DNA of 64,000 nt from Leptospiraceae bacterium (GTDB lineage Bacteria > Spirochaetota > Leptospiria > Leptospirales > Leptonemataceae), in the NCBI GenBank assembly GCA_025059995.1, contig JANXCF010000008.1, forward strand, positions 1 to 64,000, written 5' to 3'. Positions within the stretch are counted from its first letter, which is position 1; each line of letters starts with the position of its first letter. Of the stretch, positions 27,836 to 37,391 are shown piece by piece. A program made the translations under genes and the position numbers. Below the pieces are notes generated by a model. The model searched no databases. It was given only the letters and a program-made list of their open reading frames with translations, and was not told where the DNA came from.

Positions 27836-29422
27836 ATGGACAATCAATTCGATGTGATTGTTATTGGTTCTGGAATTGGCGGTTTGACATCAGCGTCTCT
27901 ACTATCTAAACTTTTTGGAAAACGCGTCCTCGTGCTCGAACAACACTTCAAGCCCGGAGGCTTTACTCATATTTTTAAACGCAAAGACTGGGAATGGGAC
28001 GTGGGCATTCATTACATCGGACAAATGGATTCTGATTCTTTGCCAAGAAAGATCATTGATTTCCTTACGGATGGAAACTTGCAATGGAATAAAATGATAG
28101 AACCTTTTGAAGAATTCGTCTATCCAAACTTTCGATTTGAGGTTCATGGCAAAAAAGAAATTTACCAGCAAACCTTGATGGAAGCTTTCCCAAAAGAAAA
28201 AGACAACATCTCAGAATACTTCAATGACATAGAAAAAATGAACAAATGGTTCGGTTATCACATCACATGGAAGTCTTTACCAAAGCCTCTTGATTCTCTA
28301 CCTTCTCCACTGAGTTTTTCAAAGCATGCCTTGATTACAACAAAAGAATATTTGGATTATCGCTTTCGAGATGAACGACTAAAAAACCTTCTGGTCTCAA
28401 GATGGGGAAATTATGGACTACCTCCTTCTTATAGTGCTTTTTTGATTCATGCTTTGATCGATGTTCATTATCTTGAAGGTGGATGGTATCCGAATGGTGG
28501 TGCCAGCATGATTGCCAAAAGCATTCTCCCATCAATAAAGAAAAATCAAGGAGATGTTTTGTTGTCCCATCGAGTTGATAAAATCCTGATTGAAAACCAA
28601 AAAGCAATTGGGGTTGAAGTTTCTTTGCTCCAAGGAGATCACGTAAAAGAAAAAAAAGAGTTCTTTGCAGACATGATCATTTCCAATGTGGGTGCATATA
28701 ATACCTATCTTCGTCTTCTTCCAAAAGAAAAACTTGATGTCAACCTTCAAAAAGAGCTCCAAAACATCCAAAGTGAACTTAAACATTTCTTGAGTCATTC
28801 CACATCAATGTTATCGTTGTATTTAGGTTTGAAAGAGATCCCCCATTTTACAAACGGGCGAAACTACTGGATTTATCGTGATTGGGATCACGACAAAAAC
28901 TTTCATCAACGAAATGAACTCATTCACGGAAAACCTCAAATGATATACGTGTCTTTTCCTTCGATCAAAAATCCAATGTCAGTTTCACCAACCGCCGAAA
29001 TCATTGCTCCTATTGATTACGAGCTCTTCGAAAAATGGAAAACCCAAGCATGGAAAAACCGAGATGAAGACTACCAAAATCTAAAGAATCAAATCGCCCA
29101 TACTTTGATCAACTTCGCAAATGAATTCATACCTAATTTTTCCGACATCGTGGAATATTACGAACTCGCCACACCTCTTTCAAATGAGTTTTTTTCCCTC
29201 CATCCCAAAGGAATCATTTATGGATTACCTTGTATTCCTCAAAGATTCAAAAGTAAATATCTTGGACCGAAATCATTCCTACAAAATTTATTTTTGACGG
29301 GAGCCGACGTTGGAACTCCAGGCTTCGTGGGTGCCATGATGGGTGGTTTATTTGCTGTTGCAGCAAGCATGGGCATGAAAAACGCAAGCCAACTCCTTAA
29401 GACGATAATGAAAAAAAATTGA
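27836..29422 (+). CDS. FAD-dependent NAD(P)-fold oxidoreductase, RetSat/CrtI-like
   Basis: A 528-aa protein with the N-terminal dinucleotide motif V-I-G-S-G-I-G-G-L-T-S, L-E-Q-H-F-K-P-G-G-F-T, and W-D-V-G-I-H-Y-I-G, typical of retinol saturase and phytoene desaturase-like flavoproteins. The C-terminal part ends in L-F-L-T-G-A-D-V-G-T-P-G-F-V-G-A-M-M-G-G, the second FAD contact. It reduces or desaturates a polyene or lipid; the substrate is unknown. It is the last core gene before the restriction island. Confidence 0.82.
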   Translation: MDNQFDVIVIGSGIGGLTSASLLSKLFGKRVLVLEQHFKPGGFTHIFKRKDWEWDVGIHYIGQMDSDSLPRKIIDFLTDGNLQWNKMIEPFEEFVYPNFRFEVHGKKEIYQQTLMEAFPKEKDNISEYFNDIEKMNKWFGYHITWKSLPKPLDSLPSPLSFSKHALITTKEYLDYRFRDERLKNLLVSRWGNYGLPPSYSAFLIHALIDVHYLEGGWYPNGGASMIAKSILPSIKKNQGDVLLSHRVDKILIENQKAIGVEVSLLQGDHVKEKKEFFADMIISNVGAYNTYLRLLPKEKLDVNLQKELQNIQSELKHFLSHSTSMLSLYLGLKEIPHFTNGRNYWIYRDWDHDKNFHQRNELIHGKPQMIYVSFPSIKNPMSVSPTAEIIAPIDYELFEKWKTQAWKNRDEDYQNLKNQIAHTLINFANEFIPNFSDIVEYYELATPLSNEFFSLHPKGIIYGLPCIPQRFKSKYLGPKSFLQNLFLTGADVGTPGFVGAMMGGLFAVAASMGMKNASQLLKTIMKKN

Positions 29423-29642
29423 AGCAACTTTAAATTTAAAAAGTAGGAAGTCTAATTTAACGAATATAAAAGTTTGATTTTAGAAGCTGATGATGTTTTT
29501 CTTAAGTAATTATCAAAAAATTCAAGCAGTCTATCTCATAGAAATGCATAAAATTATCAAATCATTTCCTTTACTCGAAAATCTAAATCATGCTAAAAAG
29601 CCCTCATAGAAAAATTACTGGGATGCTCACATTCTACAATAA

Positions 29643-29659
29643 CGATTTTGCCAAAATCG
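29643..29659. repeat. Perfect palindrome CGATTTTG-C-CAAAATCG at the left island edge
   Basis: 8-bp arms around a single C, in the 277 bp between the FAD oxidoreductase and the methyltransferase pseudogene. No gene is seen in that gap. A 13-nt match (TCATAGAAAAATT) near 29604 recurs at 34226. Confidence 0.5.
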
Positions 29660-29699
29660 CCCTAAACTTAAAGAATATAGATGATCAACAAAAAGAAAC

Positions 29700-30950
29700 C
29701 AAAAGCGAAAAAAAAACTACATGCAGCAATTCCTAGAATTCTAAAAGAAAAAACAAAGGAACTACTAATATCGAAATTGGCAGAAAATATGGAGTCTCAT
29801 TCAAATACATCGAACAACTCATAACTAAAACTCAGGGAGTCAATATAAGCATATTGAATGCTTCTAAAAAAATAAAAAGACTACTTCCAAAAGACTTCAA
29901 AGAAGAACAAACTACAATTTGGAGCTTCAAACAAAATGTAATCATAAAACACTCAAAACCCGGAGATTTAGTTATAGATTATTTTTGTGGTGCAGAACCG
30001 CATATGAACCAGAACTTCTCGTCGGAGATGCAAGAGACCTTTCGTTTTTGCAAGATAACTCCGTTGATTTGTTCTCATCCTCCCTATGCTAATATCATTC
30101 GCTATACGGATTCCAAAGAAGATGATTTATCTTTAATGTAGAAGATTTTCTGAATAAAATGCGTAAAGTTGCAAAAGAAAGCTATAGATTTTTGAAAACA
30201 ATGTGCCATTTTGATAGGAGATATTCGAAGAAAAAAACATGTAATACCGTTAGGATTCAAGTTCATTGATATTTATCTAAAAGCTGGCTTTAGATTAAGA
30301 GAACTTATTATCAAACAACAACATAACTGTAGAGCCACAGGCTTTTGGTATAAAAACAGCATAAAACACAATTTTCTTCTACTTGCTCATGAGTATTTAT
30401 TAATCTTTGAAAATGAACTCCCTCTGAGCGTAAAATTGGATCATCTTGAGGCTACCACCGTGTGGATATTACCAGAAAAAATCTCGAAGAACACCTAAGC
30501 AAAAACGTAATCTCGAGGTATTCAAGCGGGAAAGATGATTCCGTCATAAACTTGGTCTCTGATACCAACTCAAAAAAGAGTCCAACGGAAAAAACCACAC
30601 AAGAAAAAGCCAACTGATTTTTATAAAATCACTTCTTTTTGACCAAACTCCAAACCTTGAGTCGTTTTTTAAAAAGAATGAAAGACATCATAAGTTTACA
30701 TTTACCATTCCTAAACAAAGGAGAATTCATAGTAATTCAAACTCAAGACAGACGCATAAATACATAGAACCCCTTGCTAAAAAGATAAAAGATAGTAGAT
30801 ACCCTGACATTTGATAATTTGTGGCTCAAAGAAATCATCGTAATTGTGCCAGATAGCTCAAGTTCAGATCAACAGAAACCGACGGATTACCTCAAAATCG
30901 TTCATCAATATTTGTTAGTTTATGAAGTAAATTTAGACAAAAAGCTGTGA
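29700..30950 (+). pseudogene. Decayed copy of the 517-aa DNA methyltransferase
   Basis: Translated pieces match the intact methyltransferase at 35286-36839 along its length: the HTH-like start (K-Y-G-V-S-F-K-Y-I-E-Q-L), L-P-K-D-F-K-E-E-Q-T-T, D-Y-F-C-G-A, I-C-S-H-P-P-Y-A-N-I-I, the Q-H-N-C-R-A-T-G-F-W-Y segment, and the end I-V-H-Q-Y-L-L-V-Y-E-V. Large parts are missing, including the segment between motif I and motif IV, and there are several frameshifts and stops. It is on the opposite strand to the intact copy, so the island contains an inverted, old duplication. Confidence 0.88.
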
Positions 30951-30971
30951 TGAAAAGAATGAGGTGATTAT

Positions 30972-33900
30972 TTACTTAATTCCAAAAAGTTCTTTTACTA
31001 ATTCATCATTTTTTTCTTCGAGGTTTTTAATTTCTTTTTCATTATCAGTTTTTTTAAAGTCGTGGCATTTTTTTGAATTTTCAGAAAGCTTTTTGTGAAG
31101 GGGATTTTGGGAATCAAACTTAGGTATACCAACGTATTCCATTACAGAAGGAGAACCAAAACCACGACCAGCAGAAGAATAGGATTTGATAAAATCCCGC
31201 ACGGGTTTAGAATTTAGAATAGCGCAAAGGTAATGAGCTTCGTCTTCGTTATCTGTCGGAATAAATGCTGTAGTACCCAAAGGAATAATGGTTTTGTATC
31301 CAATTGGAGTGTTTTCTACAGAAATGACTGCTGCAACTATGTCATTCGACATTCTTTTCCAAACAACTTTAAACTTACTCATCGTATGATTTGAAACTCC
31401 CAAGATTGCATAGAATGATGTTTTCTTAGCCAAATCTTGTAGTGCTTTTGATTTTCTTAAAAGTAAGAGTTCTTTAAATTTTGTTAAATATTCGTATGTT
31501 CTAGGACAGTTTTTTTTCATTATATCTTCGGGATACGGTTCACGTTTAGTTGGATCCTGAGTGAGTAGAACGAATATCTCTGGTTGTGCTTTCCATCTTT
31601 TTATATCACGACCTCGAAGAGCTGGATAAACTAAATCTTGCTCAATTCGATAAATTGATTTTGATATTTTCACTTTTCCCTCTTCTGGTAGATTTTCAAT
31701 TATAACCTCGTTTGAAGATAAAACATTTTTAATTTTTAACAAGAAGACTCCATACGGTTCAATATTGGCTCCTGTATAAGCTTTATATTGATTTTTACCC
31801 TGAATCTTATAAGAAACATCGTTTTCTGAATAATGTTGCCATGATCCAAAATTAGAATCAATTGGCTTGGCATTAAATCTTTCTTTTCTTAAAAGTGGTT
31901 CAACTTCGCTAAATAATTTATCAGGAGAAATTTTACCAGCTCCTTTTTTCTTACTCCAAACAAAATACTCTACGGGATAGGTGGTTTTTTCTCCTTTTTG
32001 TAAAACTATCATAGCAGTTTTATTGGCGGCTTTTTCGAAGGGTTTTAGGGAAACCAAATCATGAACTTTTAATACTTTAAGAAATTTACCATTTTTCAAC
32101 TGAAACCTTCTAAAACCTTCACCTGCACCTTTCGCTTTAAAAACTTCTTGTGTAATCAAAAATGCCAACTTTGCGCCATCTTTCAAATAACAATCAGAAG
32201 AAACATAGGTAAAAAGCTTAGAAAAATCTTTAACTCCACCTCCAAGGCGAACCTCGTATCCTTTTAATGAAAACAGATGATAATCTACCCAAAGTTGTTT
32301 TGTTGCTTTTCGATAATCCTGAGATAGATAATCCCATCTGATCCATGGTGGATTGCCTACGACAAAATCAAATTTTCCTGCCATTACAGGAGCAAAAGCA
32401 TTCTTGAGAAACCTCATCCATATACTATTTTTGTTTTGTTTATCGAGCTCTAAAATTTGACTATAAAATGATTTAATGATCTCTCTGTTTTGTGGAAAAA
32501 CCAATTTTTCTTTTTCTAATTTCTCGATAGCTTGATCCACTGAAAATCGATTTTTTACCATTGCTTCTATGATTTGAGTTGCACGATTGAGAGAATTCCC
32601 AAGGTCTCTAATCCAATCTGCGGGAATTTGAAATTTTCCTACCGAAGTCGTAATTTCTAAAAACTCACCGTATAGATTGACATCAGTTCTTGTAGGAGTT
32701 AAAACTGAATCTGTTAGATACACAGGAATCTCAATATTTTTACTTTTATCCAAAAACTCATGAAGTAAATCCCCCATTGCAAACAAATAATTCGTTCGAG
32801 AAGCAATAACGGCTAAGGGATTTAAATCAAATCCCCAGATGTTTTTAAATATATTTTCAGCAATTTCTTTTGCTTGTTTCTTTTTTTTTCTTCCATATTC
32901 GATAGCACGTTGGATAGCCAAAACTAAAAATGTCCCAGAACCACATGCAGGATCCAATAATCTTTTCTCCATATCACCATCATAACCTATTTCATTTAAT
33001 AATAATTCTGCTAACCAATCGGGTGTGTAATATTCTCCCAAACGATGACGAACTTCTTGAGGAACCAGATATTGATAAAGTTTTTTTAGTAAGTCACGTG
33101 TATAGCTTGACTCTATTATACTTGTTGCTGGTTCGAATTCAGAAATGGCTCGAAATATTTCTCTTAGATTGTCTTTTAATTCTTTTGAGTCAAAAGCATC
33201 CAAATACCATCGAAAAAAATCTCCTTCTAAAAAATTAGTGATCCCTTTTTTTGCGTAGATTCCCCCATTTTCTATGTCCTCGAGTTCTCTTTTTAAGTCA
33301 TCATCAGAAAGATGAGTAAATTTTGTTGCCAAGGAGGAACTAAATTTTGTTTCCTGCATTGTTACAAGTTCAGCAACCAATACCTTCATCAAAAAAGCAA
33401 AGTAAGTATGGATGGAAAACATTAATTCTTGTATATCTACTGATGAACTTACTCTATAAGCTCTCTGGATTGTTTCTTTTTCTATGTTTGAAAACTGCTC
33501 ACCATAGATAATTCCAAAAATCCTTTTCCATTCATCAAAGAAGGTTTGAATACGTGTTTGGTTTCCCCAATTTTTCAAAGCATTCACAAATGCCGAAATC
33601 ACTTTAGATGCAAGTTCGCTCTGAGGACCGAACTTCTGGGCTAATTTCTCAGCAGTGAGAGGAAGCCGAGATAAAGATCGTAAATATATCAAAAAGGTTT
33701 TTGCACTCTCTAAATTGAACTCATAACTATCAATGGCATCAGGTTCTTTAATCCATTTGCCATCTTTGTTTTTTACAAAGAAGATTTTTTCTCCATCAAA
33801 ACCAATACCTATCAGCGAGTTTTTTTTTGTTTTATTCATTATATCATTTAAATAACTAACTAACTGGTCATAAGTGCTATCCACATTCTTTTTTGAAGAA

Positions 33901-34133
33901 AAGGCTCTAGGAGATTTGTATTCGATAATCAGGTGCCCATGAACTGCATCAATACGACCACTATAAACATGTTTCTCATACTCCGGTTTTGATTTAAGAT
34001 TTAATTCGTTTTTTATGGGTTCTAAAAGTTTTTCGAATTGAATTCGTAAATCTTCTTCTGTTTTAGCAACTCGAAGGATTTCCTCAGCTCCCCTAACAAT
34101 TCCGTTAGCTAAAACTAATAGTGTCTCAACCAT
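30972..34133 (-). CDS. Single-chain restriction-modification enzyme (Type IIG-like, Eco57I-type N6-adenine methylase)
   Basis: A 1053-aa protein. The N-terminal PD-(D/E)xK nuclease is suggested by G-R-I-D-A-V-H-G-H-L-I-I-E-Y-K (residues about 57-72). A helical region is followed by the methylase with L-L-D-P-A-C-G-S-G-T-F (motif I, near 391) and V-V-G-N-P-P-W-I-R-W (motif IV, NPPW, near 592). The C-terminal 400 residues include a target-recognition-like part (A-L-R-G-R-D-I-K-R-W). The layout nuclease-methylase-specificity in one chain is that of Type IIG enzymes. The frame is intact, so it may be active. It has no separate S or R partner nearby. Confidence 0.85.
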   Translation of the reverse strand: MVETLLVLANGIVRGAEEILRVAKTEEDLRIQFEKLLEPIKNELNLKSKPEYEKHVYSGRIDAVHGHLIIEYKSPRAFSSKKNVDSTYDQLVSYLNDIMNKTKKNSLIGIGFDGEKIFFVKNKDGKWIKEPDAIDSYEFNLESAKTFLIYLRSLSRLPLTAEKLAQKFGPQSELASKVISAFVNALKNWGNQTRIQTFFDEWKRIFGIIYGEQFSNIEKETIQRAYRVSSSVDIQELMFSIHTYFAFLMKVLVAELVTMQETKFSSSLATKFTHLSDDDLKRELEDIENGGIYAKKGITNFLEGDFFRWYLDAFDSKELKDNLREIFRAISEFEPATSIIESSYTRDLLKKLYQYLVPQEVRHRLGEYYTPDWLAELLLNEIGYDGDMEKRLLDPACGSGTFLVLAIQRAIEYGRKKKKQAKEIAENIFKNIWGFDLNPLAVIASRTNYLFAMGDLLHEFLDKSKNIEIPVYLTDSVLTPTRTDVNLYGEFLEITTSVGKFQIPADWIRDLGNSLNRATQIIEAMVKNRFSVDQAIEKLEKEKLVFPQNREIIKSFYSQILELDKQNKNSIWMRFLKNAFAPVMAGKFDFVVGNPPWIRWDYLSQDYRKATKQLWVDYHLFSLKGYEVRLGGGVKDFSKLFTYVSSDCYLKDGAKLAFLITQEVFKAKGAGEGFRRFQLKNGKFLKVLKVHDLVSLKPFEKAANKTAMIVLQKGEKTTYPVEYFVWSKKKGAGKISPDKLFSEVEPLLRKERFNAKPIDSNFGSWQHYSENDVSYKIQGKNQYKAYTGANIEPYGVFLLKIKNVLSSNEVIIENLPEEGKVKISKSIYRIEQDLVYPALRGRDIKRWKAQPEIFVLLTQDPTKREPYPEDIMKKNCPRTYEYLTKFKELLLLRKSKALQDLAKKTSFYAILGVSNHTMSKFKVVWKRMSNDIVAAVISVENTPIGYKTIIPLGTTAFIPTDNEDEAHYLCAILNSKPVRDFIKSYSSAGRGFGSPSVMEYVGIPKFDSQNPLHKKLSENSKKCHDFKKTDNEKEIKNLEEKNDELVKELFGIK

Positions 34134-34361
34134 ATTTTAATAATCTATTTTTCTTCAAGTTATCTAAAAAATTTTTAATTTCACTTAACTATTGTAAAAC
34201 CTTATTGTCAAATATGCTTATATCTTCATAGAAAAATTCAAATACCCACCCCACAATAACAACTTTCTCAGAATAACTCCGATGATAAAAAAGGACATGG
34301 CGATGACAAAATTACTAAAAACACCTCATTAACTCACAACCTTCGAAACAAAATCATTCCC

Positions 34362-34712
34362 TCAAACGAAGAATTGATCAGTGATTATGCTTGAAAATTT
34401 TCTGATTGCATCACTCCACACTCCAAAAAGAGATACTTCTTTGGTTTTTGGATGGTAAATATTAACTGATTTTGTTTTTTCGGATTTGGAGCTACAAGGT
34501 CTTTCCACCCTGACATGTTGGTAATAAGATGTTATTGTCAATAAGGATTCATAAAAACTTTACAAGTTTTCGCTTACAAGCGATGCTTGAGATAATCCAT
34601 GAAAAACCTCATCAAAAATATTAACCATATTAAGGGTTCTTTTGAACATTTCTTGTAATCTTTGAGTAAATTTTTGATGCTTGAAGATAAGGTATTTAAG
34701 GTATGTTATAGG
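34362..34712 (-). pseudogene. Decayed coding segment of unknown function with one stop codon
   Basis: One frame reads as protein-like sequence from P-I-T-Y-L-K-Y-L-I-F through E-V-F-H-G-L-S-Q-A-S-L and, after a single TAA at 34562-34560, through V-N-I-Y-H-P-K-T-K-E-V-S-L-F-G-V-W to a TGA at 34364-34362. It follows the frameshifted gene ending at 34728 on the same strand. I do not recognise the family. The 228 bp between it and the 34133 start shows no gene. Confidence 0.45.
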
Positions 34713-34727
34713 CTAAAGCTTTTCATT

Positions 34728-35160
34728 TTATCTTAACCTCTTCAATACTGCTTTTTGAATCACAGAGAATCGATCTTTAACTCCAAAGTCCTCATACAAA
34801 TTTTCCGTGAGAGAACCATCCGGATAATTTGTTTTCTCTTGTATTGCCAAAAGTTCTGTCACGACTAGCAGAAATTCTACTGTAAATTCTCCTACTTTGT
34901 CTAATTCCTTGAAGAGGTTCAACATGCTCTTGTTTAAAAAACTGAATGCTTGGAGGAAATGAGCTTATAGGTTTTATTGATTTAAACATTGTCAAAATGT
35001 GCTCTTTCAATTTTAAGGTTAATGAAGGATTATAGGCATACTTGACATACATCTCTACAATTAAGTGAACGTGAGCAGGTGTGCGCTCTCTCTTGCCAGG
35101 TTCTTTAAATCTTACAATAAAATCATATGGAGACTCAGGTTTTCTACCGGGATAAACCAT
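34728..35160 (-). pseudogene. Frameshifted small gene of the methyltransferase operon, unknown function
   Basis: Two frames join into one continuous protein of about 143 residues: M-V-Y-P-G-R-K-P-E-S-P-Y-D-F-I-V to F-K-Q-E-H-V-E, then, by skipping one base near 34918, L-F-K-E-L-D-K-V-G-E-F-T-V-E-F-L to the end at 34728. The first part carries H-V-H-L-I-V-E-M-Y-V-K. It lies directly downstream of the methyltransferase and a 40-aa ORF, so it may be the restriction or accessory partner of that enzyme. The family is not recognised. It is either a dead gene, a +1 recoded gene or a read error. Confidence 0.55.
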
Positions 35161-35163
35161 AAT

Positions 35164-35286
35164 TTAGACATTTGCCTTAGTCGTATAGACAAGATCATCT
35201 TCTTGTAATTGCCTGACTTTTTGTATTTTATAAGACGACTCCAGATAATAATAAATTATTTTTAACAGGTTAAAAAGTTTTTTCAT
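35164..35286 (-). CDS. Small 40-aa ORF coupled to the methyltransferase stop codon
   Basis: The start ATG (35286-35284) shares its A with the methyltransferase TAA, giving TAATG, and the stop TAA (35166-35164) lies 3 bp before the next gene's ATG. The product (M-K-K-L-F-N-L-L-K-I-I-Y-Y-Y then a charged half) is basic and partly hydrophobic. I do not recognise it. The exact fit between two genes argues that it is translated. Confidence 0.5.
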   Translation of the reverse strand: MKKLFNLLKIIYYYLESSYKIQKVRQLQEDDLVYTTKANV

Positions 35287-36839
35287 TACTTTACCTCATA
35301 AACGAGTAGATATTGATGAACTATTCTTAAATAACCTCTTGAATCATGTTGGCTTAAATTTGAATCTTCGGTAGTAGCAATTATTATTTCCTTGAGCCAT
35401 AAATTGTTAAATGTCAATATATCTACAATCCTTTTACCAAGAGGTTCTATATAGCCGTCAATTCTTATGTCTTGGGTCTGAATAACAACAAAACCTCCCT
35501 TGTTTAAAGTAGGCAATTGTTGATTTACAAATGCTTTTATTCCTTTTAAATAATATTCTATGTTTGAAAATGATACTTCATTATCTAAAGGAATAAATTT
35601 AACAAAAAGTAATTGGTTGTCTTTCTGTGTGTTTCTTTGCAAAGAATTTTCATCAAGCTTGGAATCAGAAACAAGAGTTACAATTAAATAGTTCTTTCCT
35701 CCTGAATACCTATCAATTACATTTTTATTTAGATATTCTTCAAAATTCTTCTCTGGAAAGTTCCAAACTGTTGTAGTCTCAAACCGCTCTAATCTTCCTT
35801 TTAGCGAAGGCCTCTCTACCAAAAAAGAAAACAAACCATAGTCTATCTCTTTTTCCCTCACATTTGTAGAAGTAGGTACTTTGGGTTTTTCAAAGATGGG
35901 TAGATACTCATGGGCTAAGAGAAGAAAATTATACTTTCTACTATTTTTGTACCAAAAACCTGTAGTTTTGCAATTATGTTGTCGCTTTATGACGAGCTCT
36001 CTTAATTTAAAGCCGACATCTAAATAAACATTTATAAGCTTGAATCCTAATGGAATCACGTGTTTTTTTCTTCTAATATCTCCTATCAAAATAGCACATT
36101 GTCTCCCAGGCTTTAGAACTCTAAAACTTTCTCTTGCAACTTTTGACATTTCTTTTAAGAAATCATCTACATTAAGAAACGATAAGTCTCCTTCTTTGGC
36201 ATCAGTGTAATGGATAATGTTGGCATATGGAGGATGAGAACAGATTAAATCTACAGAATTATCTTTCAAAAAAGATAAGTCTCTTGCATCACCCACTAAT
36301 AGCTCTGGTTCATAAATCTTCAAATTGATTTTTTCGTCAAAAAAACTTAACTGTTTTGATTGTATACTAAAATCTACATTCTTCTTTGATAGTTCAATAG
36401 CTTTATCGTTTATATCAAGTGCAATACACCTTCTTCCTAAGAGTTTGCATTCTACTGCGGTTGTTCCAGCACCACAGAAATAGTCCAGAACTAAATCTCC
36501 TGGTTTTGAATATTTAAGAATTACATTTCTTGGGATATAAGGTGTCCAGTTACCTCTATATTCTCCGCTATGAGTTGCCCAGTTACCCCTTTGTTTAAAA
36601 CTCCAGACTGTAGTTTGTTCATCTCTGAAATCTTTGGGATATAATCTTCTTATTTTTTTAGGTACATTTAAACTGCTAATATTAAGTCCTTGCGTTTTGG
36701 TAATAAGTCGCTCAATATACCTGAATGTTACCCCGTATTTCTGACCAATTTCTAAATCAGGAGTTCCTTTTGCTTTTTCTTTCAAGATCGCGTCTTGAAG
36801 TTCCTTCTCAGTTTTAAAATTCGCATTCTGATTAGTCAT
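35286..36839 (-). CDS. DNA methyltransferase (N4-cytosine/N6-adenine, SHPPY type)
   Basis: A 517-aa protein. Residues 25-50 look like a small helix-turn-helix (E-I-G-Q-K-Y-G-V-T-F-R-Y-I). Motif I is D-Y-F-C-G-A-G-T-T near 118, and motif IV is S-H-P-P-Y-A-N-I near 200, so the AdoMet motif precedes the catalytic one. F-R-V-L-K-P-G-R-Q-C-A-I-L-I-G-D follows. The C-terminal 150 residues hold a second degenerate methylase-like half ending I-V-H-Q-Y-L-L-V-Y-E. The SHPPY motif points to an exocyclic-amino methylase, but the base cannot be assigned. The start overlaps the stop of an upstream methylase remnant (ATGA). Confidence 0.85.
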   Translation of the reverse strand: MTNQNANFKTEKELQDAILKEKAKGTPDLEIGQKYGVTFRYIERLITKTQGLNISSLNVPKKIRRLYPKDFRDEQTTVWSFKQRGNWATHSGEYRGNWTPYIPRNVILKYSKPGDLVLDYFCGAGTTAVECKLLGRRCIALDINDKAIELSKKNVDFSIQSKQLSFFDEKINLKIYEPELLVGDARDLSFLKDNSVDLICSHPPYANIIHYTDAKEGDLSFLNVDDFLKEMSKVARESFRVLKPGRQCAILIGDIRRKKHVIPLGFKLINVYLDVGFKLRELVIKRQHNCKTTGFWYKNSRKYNFLLLAHEYLPIFEKPKVPTSTNVREKEIDYGLFSFLVERPSLKGRLERFETTTVWNFPEKNFEEYLNKNVIDRYSGGKNYLIVTLVSDSKLDENSLQRNTQKDNQLLFVKFIPLDNEVSFSNIEYYLKGIKAFVNQQLPTLNKGGFVVIQTQDIRIDGYIEPLGKRIVDILTFNNLWLKEIIIATTEDSNLSQHDSRGYLRIVHQYLLVYEVK

Positions 36840-37177
36840 CTTGGATCCTCTGGTTTTTTGCTAATAATCACGCTTTCTTCCCTCATTACCCTATTGCAAG
36901 CACCTAACGGAGGATTGAATATCAATTTTTCAAACTTAAATCCAACTTCTTCACTGAATTTTTTAGTTGTCAAGTTGTGGGGATTTTTTCCCATTGACTG
37001 TACTTTCTCCAATTATGATCGCTAACTTACCACCGGGTTTTAATGCCCAAAATATGTTTTTTACCGCTTCTTTTAAGTCCTCATAATACAAGGCAACCCT
37101 TGGAGGTAATCCAGTATAGTTGCTCTTTGGATATACATTGCACGGCTTTATAAAAAATATTGAAGAAAAAGTTTAAG
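36836..37177 (-). pseudogene. C-terminal remnant of a second DNA methyltransferase
   Basis: On the minus strand, P-C-N-V-Y-P-K-S-N-Y-T-G-L-P-P-R-V and N-I-F-W-A-L-K-P-G-G-K-L-A-I-I-I-G-E are typical of the last third of exocyclic-amino DNA methylases. A single extra base at the GGGAAAAAATCC run near 36990 shifts the frame. The rest reads L-T-T-K-K-F-S-E-E-V-G-F-K-F-E and ends in V-I-I-S-K-K-P-E-D-P-R with a TGA that overlaps the ATG of the 517-aa methylase. The N-terminal half is missing, and the excisionase-like and HsdM block begins just beyond it. Confidence 0.7.
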
Positions 37178-37206
37178 GTTTTTAAATTAAATTGCTTGCC
37201 TTGTAA

Positions 37207-37386
37207 AGAATTGACGATTCAGAGTTTTTTACAGCTAAAGAATTAGCTAAAAAATTAAGAGTAAATATAATGACAATTTACCGCTATATTAAAGCGAGGA
37301 AATTAAAAGACTATAAAATAGGCAAAGAGTTTAGAATTGAAAAAAAAGAATTCCAAAGGTTTTTAGAAAAAATCAAAATGAAATAA
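37207..37386 (+). pseudogene. Excisionase-like helix-turn-helix fragment without a normal start codon
   Basis: About 57-59 codons encode F-F-T-A-K-E-L-A-K-K-L and I-Y-R-Y-I-K-A-R-K-L-K-D-Y-K-I-G-K, the MerR/excisionase-type HTH_17 domain, ending at TAA 37384-37386. No ATG, GTG or TTG precedes the domain in frame; an ATT at 37210 is the only early candidate. It ends 5 bp before the HsdM fusion. It is either a truncated gene or one using a rare start, and it may once have regulated the element or its excision. Confidence 0.6.
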
Positions 37387-37391
37387 AATTT

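Noticed and set aside
29604-34290. Short shared sequence (TCATAGAAAAATT and a nearby ACAATAAC) at 29604 and 34226 as element termini
   Set aside because: Only 13 + 8 matching bases with different spacing; too weak to call terminal repeats.
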